Shown: piece after piece, positions 17,791-26,670 of the stretch | Layout: every line of letters starts with the position of its first letter | Numbering within the stretch: position 1 is the stretch's first letter | Source: Streptomyces caelestis | GTDB lineage: Bacteria > Actinomycetota > Actinomycetes > Streptomycetales > Streptomycetaceae | Direction: 5' to 3' | NCBI RefSeq assembly: GCF_001279005.1 | Contig: NZ_LGCN01000222.1 | Coordinates: forward strand, 1-63,776 | Length of the DNA stretch: 63,776 bases | The notes under the pieces: generated by a model | What the model was told of the DNA's origin: nothing | Databases searched by the model: none | Seen by the model: the letters and a program-made list of their open reading frames with translations, nothing else | Made by a program: the position numbers and the translations under genes

Positions 17791-19260
17791 ATGATGAGAA
17801 ACGACGATCTGGGCCCCTTACTGCGCACCGCCCCGTGGATGCCCGAGGACGGCCGGCGGGCCGAGCGCTTCGAGTGCGTCGACCACGCGGACCTCGGCGC
17901 CACCGCCCGCCTGCTGGTCGTGGCCGCCGTCGGCGGGCCGGCGTCGGGACGGCGCTACTTCGTGCCGGTGCGGTCCGCACCCGCGGGGCACGGCGCCGAG
18001 GAGGCGCACGGCAGCGTCGAGTTCGACTCCGCCGTGCTGGACGCGGTCTGCGCCGGACGCCGGCTGCCCACCGCCCGCGGCGGCCGGGTGCTCTTCCGCG
18101 GCGCGGGACTCACCGCACGCTCGGTGCACCGGCTGCCGTTCGAGCGGGGCTGGTCCTCCAACGTGCTGTCCCTGGTGGAGAACGACGGGACGGCCTACGT
18201 CCACAAGACCTACCGGCGGCTGGACGAGACCGTCCGGGAGCCGGAACTCCTGCGGCTGATGAACGGGACCGGCCGCACCCCCGACTGGGCGGGCGACTAC
18301 ACCTACGTCGACCCCGCGGACGGCGCCCACCGCCCGCTGGGCGTGTTCTACCGGTACGCCCCCGGAGACGGGATCGACCTGCCGCTGCGGCACAGCATGC
18401 GGTCCCTGTGGCCGAAGGTGACCGGCGGACGGGCCCCCGGCTCCCTCGACGACGTCGTGCGGGCACACCTGCGCCCGCTCGCGGACAACCTGCGCGACGC
18501 CGGGCGCTTCCTGGCCGGCTTCCACCGCGACCTGGCCGGCCGGCTCGGCCGGGGTCCCGTGCCGCCGTACCCGGCACGGGAGATGCTGGCCCGGGCCACC
18601 GCCCGCACGGACGCACTGGCCCCGGCGGACATCGACCTGCCCGAGGCCCCGCGCACCGCCGCCTTCACGGCCCTGCGGCAGGAGACCGCCGCGCTGCGAA
18701 GCGCCTTCGACGCCGCCCCGGCGGGGTTCCCCTCGGGGCCGTGCCACGGCGACCTGCACCTGTCCCACCTGCTGTGCCGGCCGCGCGACGACGGAGGCTG
18801 GTCGATGAACGTCATCGACATGTCCACCCCCGCCCTCGGCCCCGACGAGGCGGGCTGGGCCGCGCAGTCGCCGGTCCAGGACCTGGTCGCCGTCCAGCGC
18901 GCCCTGGAGTACTTCACCGCCGACGAGGCGGCCTTCGAGAGCGCGCGGCGCCTCGGCGTCGACTCCATGGAGACGATGCGGGGCGCGCTGGACGGCGCCG
19001 GCGACCTGCCGCCCGGGCAGCGCTCCGTGCTGCGCCCGGTCTTCCACGCCGCCGACGTCTGGCGGGCGCACGTGCTGCGGCTGCTCCTCGGACGCACGGT
19101 GGACGACCCCCTGCGCCGGCTGCTGTACCTGGACCGGCTGCTGCACGAACTCGCCTACAACACCGACCACGCCCGTCCCTACCACGCCGCGATCGACCTG
19201 CGCCACGCCCTCGCGCTCGGCGCCCGCACCCCGGCCCCGACCCTTCCAGCAAGGACGTGA
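17791..19260 (+). CDS. acbU: Maltokinase-like cyclitol kinase (AcbU-like)
   Basis: 489 residues from ATG at 17791, seven bases after the permease stop (ATG 17794 is an alternative). The C-terminal two-thirds has an aminoglycoside-phosphotransferase fold with the catalytic loop CHGDLHLSHLL followed by NVIDM, resembling maltokinase (Pep2) where the usual Asn of HGDxxxxN is replaced. In the acarbose pathway the equivalent AcbU phosphorylates C1 of 1-epi-valienol 7-phosphate before nucleotide activation; the same step is inferred here because a GlgC-like gene follows. An alternative is a true maltokinase. Codon 10 is TTA (17818-17820). Confidence 0.78.
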   Translation: MMRNDDLGPLLRTAPWMPEDGRRAERFECVDHADLGATARLLVVAAVGGPASGRRYFVPVRSAPAGHGAEEAHGSVEFDSAVLDAVCAGRRLPTARGGRVLFRGAGLTARSVHRLPFERGWSSNVLSLVENDGTAYVHKTYRRLDETVREPELLRLMNGTGRTPDWAGDYTYVDPADGAHRPLGVFYRYAPGDGIDLPLRHSMRSLWPKVTGGRAPGSLDDVVRAHLRPLADNLRDAGRFLAGFHRDLAGRLGRGPVPPYPAREMLARATARTDALAPADIDLPEAPRTAAFTALRQETAALRSAFDAAPAGFPSGPCHGDLHLSHLLCRPRDDGGWSMNVIDMSTPALGPDEAGWAAQSPVQDLVAVQRALEYFTADEAAFESARRLGVDSMETMRGALDGAGDLPPGQRSVLRPVFHAADVWRAHVLRLLLGRTVDDPLRRLLYLDRLLHELAYNTDHARPYHAAIDLRHALALGARTPAPTLPART

Positions 19261-19262
19261 AC

Positions 19263-21356
19263 GTGACCGAGCCCCCGATGCACATCATCGAGACCTACTT
19301 CGAATGCTGCGGCTTCGACCACACCTTCCTGCAGGGCGGCACCTCGGTGTACCTGTGGAACCTCTCCCGGGAGTTCGCCGCCCGCGGGCACCGGGTCTCC
19401 CTCGTCACCCCCGCGCACGGCAGACTCGACGACCTGCGCGGCAGGTACGAGGTGGAGGACCTCGGCTACTCGGACGAGTACGTGCTGCCGCTGGTCCTCG
19501 ACCCGCAGGTGTGGCACGGCTTCCCCGCCGAGACCGGACTGCCCGTGCGCACCACCGCGCACCGCATCCGCCTCGACGGCGTGGACCTGTACTTCCTGTC
19601 CAACGAGCACCTCGACCGGCTCCCGGACACCTTCTACCCGCCGTACTCCGCCAAGGGCCGGGACCTGGTCTTCTTCAAGCCGCTGGTCTTCCAGGTGGAC
19701 AGCGTGCGCTTCCTGCGCCACTGGTTCGGCGGGGAGCGGGCGATCGTCCACGCCCACGAGCCCTTCTACCACTACCTGCTGCCGGCCGCGCTGCGCGACG
19801 ACCCGACGAAGCACGTCGTCAGCACGGTGCAGAGCAACATGCCGATCACCAAGAAGGTCTACGCGCCCGAGGTCCGGCGCCTGCTCGAGCTCCTGGGCAC
19901 ACCGGACGGCCTGCCGCGGGAGCACCCGCCGGCCGGGCCGGACCTCGAGGCGGTGCGCCAGTACCAGCAACTGACCCATCTGCACTACGAGTACCCGCCG
20001 GACCACGTGGCCGTCTACCAGCTGGTCCTGGAGAACGCCGACCTGATCGACTTCCTCTCGCCCGGCCAGCTCGACTTCTACGCCTCCTTCCGGGACACGC
20101 CCTTCGAGGCTCTCTTCGCTCAGCTGCCCCTGGCGCAGGCCGTGAAGGAGAACGCGCACAAGATGTTCGTCGGGGGCTGCGCCATATCCGACCAGTGGCT
20201 CGCCTGGGACCCGGGCGAGGTGGACCGGTCGGCGGTGCTCGAAGGGCTGGGACTGGACCCCGCGCTGCCGACGTTCTTCCACAACGCCCGCTACGCCCTG
20301 CACCACAAGGGCCAGCTGGAGCTGATGCGCGCCGTCGACCGGGTGCTGGGCGACGGCCTGGCCGCGAACTTCGTCGTGCGCTGCATCTCCGGCGCCCCGC
20401 TCGACGACCCCTACTTCCGCGAGGTCGCCGAACGGCACCGGGGCCGGCTGCACCTGGAGTCGGAGCGGGTGGACGAGCGGCGGGTGTTCGAGTACGCGTC
20501 GGCCGCCGACTTCTGCCTGTTCCCCTCCAAGTTCGAGATGGACACCTTCCTCATCGCCCAGGGCGAGGCGATGGTGTGCGGGGCGGTGCCCATCGCGACG
20601 GCGCAGGAGGGCATGGCGCACTTCCGGCACGCCCGGCCCGAGCCGGAGACCACCGGCCTCGCCGTCAACCGCTCCTTCGCCGAGGACGACCCGCTGCTCA
20701 CCGCCGCGCTCGCCGCACGCATCCGGGAGGCGGTGGCGCTGTGGTCCGGCGACCCGGCCCGCCACCGCGAGCTGTCCCAGCGCGCGGCGGCGGTCGCCCG
20801 GCAGTTCACCTGGGAGCACTGCGCGGACCTGCATCTCGCCGCGTTCGGCCGCCTGTGGCGGGGCGAGCCGGCCGAGCTGCCCGCGGAACGCGCCCTGCGG
20901 CACGGCTGGTTCGACCTGCTGAAGGACGAGGAGATCACCGAGGAGGCGGCCCTCGCCCACGGCGACCCGGCGGCGTACGCGCGCCGCGCCCCCGTCGACG
21001 CCCCGGCCGCCCGGCGGTTCTTCCACGCGGCGTGGGAGCGGGCCGACTTCGGCACGTGCGAACGGATCGTGGACCGCTTCCCCGCCGCGGTGACCGCCGA
21101 GGAGGTGCGCGCCCTGCGGGAGCGGTGCTCGGCCGGCGGCGACGGCGGGCTGGTGTACCGGCTGCCGCACGCCGAGCGGGTGGAGCTGGTGACCCCGGCC
21201 CCGCGCGGCCCGGCGGCCCGGGCGCTGCCCGGGGTGCGGGAGCTGCGCCGCACCGCGCCCGGCGTGTTCGAGGGACCGCCGCCAAGGCCGGGGGCGCGGC
21301 TGCTGCTGACGCTGTCCTCCGGCCGGGTCACCTGGGACGAGGCCCGTCATGGCTGA
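19263..21356 (+). CDS. acbS: Glycogen-synthase-like (pseudo)glycosyltransferase (AcbS-like)
   Basis: 697 residues from GTG at 19263. Two-Rossmann GT5/GT4-type transferase: the N-terminal glycine motif is [17 protein letters not shown], with LVTPAHG after it; the C-terminal half carries the acceptor/donor motifs [12 protein letters not shown] and [18 protein letters not shown]. It is longer than GlgA (about 480) because of a C-terminal extension of roughly 140 residues ending in a small beta-rich module ([14 protein letters not shown]). A paralogue lies at 23416. Expected to join the nucleotide-activated cyclitol and the dTDP-4-amino-4,6-dideoxyglucose unit, or to attach that core to maltose; which of the two paralogues does which is not decidable from sequence. 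Confidence 0.82.
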   Translation: MTEPPMHIIETYFECCGFDHTFLQGGTSVYLWNLSREFAARGHRVSLVTPAHGRLDDLRGRYEVEDLGYSDEYVLPLVLDPQVWHGFPAETGLPVRTTAHRIRLDGVDLYFLSNEHLDRLPDTFYPPYSAKGRDLVFFKPLVFQVDSVRFLRHWFGGERAIVHAHEPFYHYLLPAALRDDPTKHVVSTVQSNMPITKKVYAPEVRRLLELLGTPDGLPREHPPAGPDLEAVRQYQQLTHLHYEYPPDHVAVYQLVLENADLIDFLSPGQLDFYASFRDTPFEALFAQLPLAQAVKENAHKMFVGGCAISDQWLAWDPGEVDRSAVLEGLGLDPALPTFFHNARYALHHKGQLELMRAVDRVLGDGLAANFVVRCISGAPLDDPYFREVAERHRGRLHLESERVDERRVFEYASAADFCLFPSKFEMDTFLIAQGEAMVCGAVPIATAQEGMAHFRHARPEPETTGLAVNRSFAEDDPLLTAALAARIREAVALWSGDPARHRELSQRAAAVARQFTWEHCADLHLAAFGRLWRGEPAELPAERALRHGWFDLLKDEEITEEAALAHGDPAAYARRAPVDAPAARRFFHAAWERADFGTCERIVDRFPAAVTAEEVRALRERCSAGGDGGLVYRLPHAERVELVTPAPRGPAARALPGVRELRRTAPGVFEGPPPRPGARLLLTLSSGRVTWDEARHG

Positions 21357-22482
21357 GCGGGGAGGGGTGCGCGCGGTGCTGCTGGCGGGCGGCGAGGGGC
21401 GGCGCATGGGGCCGCTGGGCGAGGGGCGCCTGAAGCCGCTCGTCCCGTACGGAGGCGCCTGCCGCCTGATCGACTTCAGCCTCGCCAACGCACGCGACTC
21501 GGGGCTGGGGGAAGTACTGCTGCTGTCCCAGTACGAGGAACGCCGGCTGATGGACGACCTGCACCGGGTGTGGAACCGCGACCCGGGCTTCCGGGTGCAC
21601 TTCGGTCCGTACGACGACGCCTACCGGGGCGCGGGCGCCGGGCTCCCCCGCGAGCTGCCCGCGCGTACCTGGCCGGCCGAGCGCGGTACCGCGGACGCCC
21701 TGATCCGCAAGGCCGGGCACGTCTTCGGTGGTGGCCGCGAGCAGGTCCTGGTGCTGCACGCGGACCACGTCTACCGCTTCGACTACCGGCCGCTGATCGC
21801 GGAGCACCGGGCCTCCGGCGCCGCCCTGACCGTCGCCTACCAGCGGATCGAGCGGCGCTGGGTCCACCTGTTCGGGATGGTCCGCTTCGACCGGGCGGGC
21901 CGGCTCACCGAGTTCACGGAGAAGCCGGCCGAACCGACCAGCGACCTGGTGTTCGCCGCGTTCTGCGTCTTCGACGCCGCGGTGCTGCACCGCTACCTGG
22001 AGAAGCTGGACGGCACCGGCTGGCAGCACGACATCAGCCGGGACGTCATCCCCGCGATGCTCGCGGGCGGCGAGGACATCCGCGGTCACGAGGTCGCCGG
22101 CCACTGGGAGGACATCGGCACCGTCGAGCGCTACCACCGGGCCCACCTGATGCTCGCGGCCGGCGGGCCGCGGGCCGGGCTCCCGGTCGAACGGATGCCC
22201 AGGACCGTCCGGCCCGGGGTGGACCGGGGCTGGGTGGCCGACTCCTCGGGCGTGGTCGCCTCGTTGGTCCCGGCGGACCTCGTCAACGACGGCCGGGTGG
22301 AGCACAGCGTGCTCTTCCCCGGCGTCACCGTCGGGGCGGGCGCCCGGGTCCGGCGCAGCGTGCTGCTGCCCGGTGCCACGGTCGGCCCCGGTCAGGACAT
22401 CGACTCGGCGGTGGTCCTGGAGAACGGACAGGTGCAGCGGGTCGAGGACACCGCGGCCGTCACGGAAGGAACCCGTACATGA
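21349..22482 (+). CDS. acbR: GlgC-like nucleotidyltransferase (AcbR-like)
   Basis: 377 residues from ATG at 21349, overlapping the upstream gene by 8 bases. Related to glucose-1-phosphate adenylyltransferase: [20 protein letters not shown] followed by [11 protein letters not shown], and [14 protein letters not shown], with a C-terminal beta-helix ([19 protein letters not shown] region). The nucleotide-binding loop ([14 protein letters not shown]) departs from ordinary GlgC, fitting a changed substrate. In acarbose producers AcbR makes an NDP-activated C7-cyclitol from the 1-phosphate formed by AcbU. Could also supply ADP-glucose. Confidence 0.82.
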   Translation: MAERGGVRAVLLAGGEGRRMGPLGEGRLKPLVPYGGACRLIDFSLANARDSGLGEVLLLSQYEERRLMDDLHRVWNRDPGFRVHFGPYDDAYRGAGAGLPRELPARTWPAERGTADALIRKAGHVFGGGREQVLVLHADHVYRFDYRPLIAEHRASGAALTVAYQRIERRWVHLFGMVRFDRAGRLTEFTEKPAEPTSDLVFAAFCVFDAAVLHRYLEKLDGTGWQHDISRDVIPAMLAGGEDIRGHEVAGHWEDIGTVERYHRAHLMLAAGGPRAGLPVERMPRTVRPGVDRGWVADSSGVVASLVPADLVNDGRVEHSVLFPGVTVGAGARVRRSVLLPGATVGPGQDIDSAVVLENGQVQRVEDTAAVTEGTRT

Positions 22483-23402
22483 GCCCGTCCCCCTACGACG
22501 TCCTGGTGGTCGGCGGAGCCGGTGTGGACACCGTCGTCCGCGTCGAGAGACTGGAGGTACCCCCGGGCGACTCGCTGCACGTGCCGCCGGTGTACGACTA
22601 CGTGGCGCACACCGGCAACGGCGTGGCGCTCGGCTGGCACGCCCTGGGCCTCACCACCAAGTTCATCGACTTCCTCGGCGACGATCCCCAGGGTCACGCC
22701 GTACTCGCCGCGTACGCCGGGCACGGTCTGGACTTCAGCCACGTGGTGTCCCCGCACGGCACCCCGCGCGGCGTCAACCTGGTCGACGCGCAGGGCCGCC
22801 GCTTCTCCTTCTACGACTCCCGGCACCCCGCGGACCTGCGGCTGCCGCGCGCCTTCTACCTGCCCCATCTGGAGCGGGCGCGCCATGTCCACCTCTCCAT
22901 CGTGGGGCACAACCGCGACCTGTACGAGGACCTCCACCGGCTCGGGGTGACCAGCTCCACCGACCTGCACGACTGGGACGGCGTCAACCCCCACCACCGC
23001 ACCTACGCCCTCGCCTCCGACTACGTCTTCATGAGCGCCGCGGCCGTCCACGACCGGCTTCCGGAGGTCCTGCACGGCATCGTCGACGAGGGCCGGGCCC
23101 GCTTCGTCGTGGCCACCGACGGAGCGGACGGCTGCCACGTGCTCGTGCGGGGCGAGGCCGAGGTGCGCCACTTCCCGGCCGTGCGGCCGGAGCGGCCCGT
23201 CGTCGACTCCAACGGGGCCGGCGACGCCTTCGTCACCGCGTTCCTCCACGCCCACTTCGAAGGGCGGCCGGTGGAGGAGTGCGTCCTGGCCGGATCGGTG
23301 TCCGGGGCCTTCGCCTGCGGTGCCGCCGGCACCCACACCGAGTTCATCGACCTGCCCGGTCTGCGCGCGGCCTGCGCCCGCGCGCAGACCGCGGCGGAGT
23401 GA
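22479..23402 (+). CDS. acbK: PfkB-family sugar kinase (AcbK-like)
   Basis: 307 residues from ATG at 22479 (ATGA overlap). PfkB/ribokinase fold: N-terminal [15 protein letters not shown], Gly-rich [14 protein letters not shown], and the C-terminal signature [16 protein letters not shown] with the catalytic Asp. AcbK of Actinoplanes is a PfkB kinase that phosphorylates acarbose at O7, which inactivates the inhibitor inside the cell; the same protective or uptake-linked role is likely here. An internal alternative is phosphorylation of a cyclitol intermediate. Confidence 0.82.
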   Translation: MSPSPYDVLVVGGAGVDTVVRVERLEVPPGDSLHVPPVYDYVAHTGNGVALGWHALGLTTKFIDFLGDDPQGHAVLAAYAGHGLDFSHVVSPHGTPRGVNLVDAQGRRFSFYDSRHPADLRLPRAFYLPHLERARHVHLSIVGHNRDLYEDLHRLGVTSSTDLHDWDGVNPHHRTYALASDYVFMSAAAVHDRLPEVLHGIVDEGRARFVVATDGADGCHVLVRGEAEVRHFPAVRPERPVVDSNGAGDAFVTAFLHAHFEGRPVEECVLAGSVSGAFACGAAGTHTEFIDLPGLRAACARAQTAAE

Positions 23403-23415
23403 AGGAGCCCTGCGC

Positions 23416-26400
23416 GTGCACATCGTCACCTTCTCCTTCGAGTGCGGCGGCTTCGACAACCGGCTGATGCGCGGCGGGCTGTCCCCGCTCGTGTGGAACC
23501 TGTCCCGCGAGTACGCCGCACGCGGCCACCGCGTCTCGCTGGTCACGCCCGCGCACGGTCACCTTCAGGCCCTGCGGGAGCGGTTCGACGTCCGGGAGCT
23601 CGACTACCGCGACGAGCACACGGTGCCGCTGGTGCTCGACCCCAAGGTGTGGCCCGGCCGGCCCGCCGAGACCGCTCTCGCCCTCGACACCCGCGCCCAC
23701 CTGTTACGCCTGGACGGCGTGGACGTCTATCTGCTGTCCGACGCCTTCCTGGACCTGCTGCCGGACCGGCTCTACCCGCCTCCGGCCCTCGAGGGCCGGG
23801 ACCTGGCGTACCTCAAGCCGCTGGTCTTCCAGGTCGGCGGTCTGCGCTTCGTCCAGCGCCACCTGGCGGACGGCCCGGCGGTCGTACACGGCTTCGAGCC
23901 CTACTACCACTACCTGCTGCCCGCGGTCCTCGCCGACGACGACCGGTACCGGACGGTGAGCACGGTCGCCGCGAACGCCCCCGTCACGCAGAAGGTGTAC
24001 CGGCCGCAGGTGGAACGGCTGCTGGAGCTCTTCGGGGTCCGCGGGCCGGACCTCGACGCCCTGGACGGGCCACCGCCCGCCGAGGACTCCCCCCTGGCCA
24101 CCATGGCCCGGGCGCTGGCCGGCACCCGTATGCACGTCGAGTACGGGCCGGACCACGTGGGTGTGTTCCCGCTGATCGCCGACCGCGCGGATCTGGTCGA
24201 CTTCGTGTCCCCCGGTCAGCGCGACCACTACGTCACCTGGCAGGACACGCCGTTCGAAGCCCTGTTCCAGTCGCTGCCCGTGGCGCGGCGGCTGCGGGAA
24301 CGGCCGGACCGGCTGCTGGCCGGCGGCTGCGGCATCGCGGACAGCTGGCTGGCACGCGATCCGCAGGCCGTGGACCGGGCCGCGGTGCGCCGGTCGCTCG
24401 GCCTGACGGGCACCGGTCCGGTCTTCTACCACGCCGCCCGCTACGCGGTGCACCACAAGGGCCAGCTGGAGCTGATGCGGGCCGTGGAGGAGGTGCTGGC
24501 CAAAGATCCGGAGGTGGGTTTCGTGATCCGCTGCTCGACCGGGGGCGGCGGTGACGCGCCGGCGACGGTCGCGAACGCCGCGTTCCAGCGGCTCGCCGAC
24601 CGCTTTCCGGGACAACTCCACCTGGAATGGCGGCTCGCCGACGAGGACACGTTGTTCGAGCAGGCGGCGAGCGCCGACTTCTGCGTGTATCCGTCCAAGT
24701 TCGAACTGGACGGCTTCCTCATCGCCCAGGCCGAGGCGATGGCCTGCGGGGCGGTGCCGATCGCCACCGCCCAGCGGGTGACCTCCCACTTCGGGCACGG
24801 GCGGCCCCTCGACGCCCCGGACGCGACGGGGTTCTCCGTGCCCGGTTCCTTCCGCGACGACGACCCGGGGCTGGCCCGGGCCCTCGCCGAGCGAATACGC
24901 GAGGCCGTGACGGTCTTCCGCACGGCACCCGACACCTACGCCCGGCTCTCGGGCAACGCCCGGCGCCTGGGCCGCTCGTTCACCTGGGCCCGCAGCGCGG
25001 ACCTGCGCCTGGCCGCCTACGAGCGTCTGCTGCGCGGCGAGCGCGCACAGCCGCCGGCCGGCGAACTGGTCGAGCGGGGCTGGCTGGAGGCGCTGCCGCC
25101 CGCCGCCCACACCGAGCATCGTGAGCTGATCGCGCGGGCGGCGACGGAACGCGGTGACGCCACCGCCCTCGCCCGCGCTCTCGGGTGCGGCGTCGACGAC
25201 CTCGAAGCGGACGACTGGGAGCGGTTGTTCACCTCGGCCCACCGCCGGGGGGACTTCGCCCGCTGTGCCGAACTGGTCCGGCGGGCGGGCCTGCCGGACC
25301 TGCGGGCCCGGCAGGCGGACCGCTTCCGGCTCACCGCCGCTCCGGACGGCACGTGGCGCGTGCGGTACGCGCACGCCGAGGCGGAACGGGTCGAGCTGGT
25401 GGTCGAGGCGGCCGCGACGACGGGCGCGGCCCCCGGCCGGGCCCCGACGGCCACCACCCCCACCGCACCCGCTGCCCCGGGCACGAGCACGGCCACCGTG
25501 TCCGCGGCTGCCGCGGACACGACTGCCACCGGCACGGCCCGCTCGGACGTGGCCGCCCTGGACACGGACTCCACGGACATCCCCTCCGCAGACGCAGACG
25601 CAGACGCCGCGGTCACAACTGCCGCGGACGGTGGAACGCGGGAAGCCGGCGCCCCGCGCCCCCCGCTGGAGTCGGTCACCGAGGCCCTCGCCTCCGACGA
25701 GCCGGCTCCCGCCTCCGGCGGTGCCGTGCTGCGGCCGCTCGCCGGCGGTGACGGCGTGTTCACGGGGACACTGGACGGACCGCCCGTCGCAGGACACGCC
25801 GTCGCCATGGTGACCCTGCGCTCCGGCCGGGTGGTCTGGGACACCGTGCCGACCCGCGCACCCGCGTTCCGGCTGGTGGCGACCGATCTCGACGGCACGC
25901 TGCTGCGCAGCGACCTGACCGTGTCGGCGCGCACCCGCCGGGCGCTGGAACGGGTCGCCGCGTCCGGCGCCCACCACCTGGTGGTCACCGGACGCCCCGC
26001 GGTGGCCTGCAGGCAGCTCCTGAACGCCCTCGGCTACCGGGGGCTGGCCGTCTGCGGCCAGGGCGCGCAGCTGTACGACGCCGGTGCGGACCGCCTGCTG
26101 TCCTCGGTGTCCCTGGACCGTGATCTCGCCCGCGGCGTCGTCGAGAGGGTCGAGGCCGAACTGGGCCGGGTCGAGCTCGGCGTCGTCACCTCGCCGCCGG
26201 AGAGCCGGTTCAAGGTGACCCCCGGCTTCGGGGAGCGGGTCCGCCACGGCTGGGACGTGACCACCGACCCGGGCCGGCTGTGGGCGGCGCCCATCGACAA
26301 GCTGATCCTGCACCACCCGCACGTCGACGAGGACCGGCTGGCCGCCGTCGCGCAACGGCTGACGGACGGTGAGGTGACCGTCGTGCACTCGGTCAAGGGC

Positions 26401-26670
26401 ATGGTGGAGGTCCTGCCCGCGGGCACCGACAAGGGCACCGGTGTGGCGCGGGCCGCCGAACTGCTGGGCTTCACCGGCGCCGACACCGTCGCCTTCGGCG
26501 ACATGCCCAACGACATCCCGCTGCTGGCCTGGGCCGCTCACGGCGTGGCGGTCGCCAACGCCCACCACGACCTGCGGGCCATGGCCGACGAGGTCGCCCC
26601 GGGCAACGACGAGGACGGGGTCGCCGCCGTCCTCGAACGCCTCTTCGCGCCGGAAGGGGGACGTCCGTGA
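23416..26670 (+). CDS. Glycosyltransferase-HAD phosphatase fusion (AcbI + AcbJ-like)
   Basis: 1084 residues from GTG at 23416, with GAAGGAG eight bases upstream. Residues 1 to about 640 are a GlgA-like transferase parallel to the gene at 19263 ([47 protein letters not shown]). A beta-rich module similar to the other paralogue's C-terminus is interrupted by an Ala/Thr/Asp-rich low-complexity linker (about residues 665-745). Residues about 818-1084 form a Cof-type HAD phosphatase: DLDGTLL (nucleophile Asp), VVTGR, DKGTGV and FGDMPNDIPLL. In Actinoplanes the matching activities, AcbI and AcbJ, are separate proteins. A fused transferase and phosphatase would release the product from its 7-phosphate directly, as trehalose-phosphate synthase/phosphatase fusions do. 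Codon 97 is TTA (23704-23706). Confidence 0.85.
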   Translation: MHIVTFSFECGGFDNRLMRGGLSPLVWNLSREYAARGHRVSLVTPAHGHLQALRERFDVRELDYRDEHTVPLVLDPKVWPGRPAETALALDTRAHLLRLDGVDVYLLSDAFLDLLPDRLYPPPALEGRDLAYLKPLVFQVGGLRFVQRHLADGPAVVHGFEPYYHYLLPAVLADDDRYRTVSTVAANAPVTQKVYRPQVERLLELFGVRGPDLDALDGPPPAEDSPLATMARALAGTRMHVEYGPDHVGVFPLIADRADLVDFVSPGQRDHYVTWQDTPFEALFQSLPVARRLRERPDRLLAGGCGIADSWLARDPQAVDRAAVRRSLGLTGTGPVFYHAARYAVHHKGQLELMRAVEEVLAKDPEVGFVIRCSTGGGGDAPATVANAAFQRLADRFPGQLHLEWRLADEDTLFEQAASADFCVYPSKFELDGFLIAQAEAMACGAVPIATAQRVTSHFGHGRPLDAPDATGFSVPGSFRDDDPGLARALAERIREAVTVFRTAPDTYARLSGNARRLGRSFTWARSADLRLAAYERLLRGERAQPPAGELVERGWLEALPPAAHTEHRELIARAATERGDATALARALGCGVDDLEADDWERLFTSAHRRGDFARCAELVRRAGLPDLRARQADRFRLTAAPDGTWRVRYAHAEAERVELVVEAAATTGAAPGRAPTATTPTAPAAPGTSTATVSAAAADTTATGTARSDVAALDTDSTDIPSADADADAAVTTAADGGTREAGAPRPPLESVTEALASDEPAPASGGAVLRPLAGGDGVFTGTLDGPPVAGHAVAMVTLRSGRVVWDTVPTRAPAFRLVATDLDGTLLRSDLTVSARTRRALERVAASGAHHLVVTGRPAVACRQLLNALGYRGLAVCGQGAQLYDAGADRLLSSVSLDRDLARGVVERVEAELGRVELGVVTSPPESRFKVTPGFGERVRHGWDVTTDPGRLWAAPIDKLILHHPHVDEDRLAAVAQRLTDGEVTVVHSVKGMVEVLPAGTDKGTGVARAAELLGFTGADTVAFGDMPNDIPLLAWAAHGVAVANAHHDLRAMADEVAPGNDEDGVAAVLERLFAPEGGRP

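Noticed and set aside
17818..19206. Long antisense frame of 462 codons opposite the AcbU-like kinase gene
   Set aside because: A GC-bias shadow: no family features, no ribosome site, and the plus-strand gene has a convincing phosphotransferase sequence.
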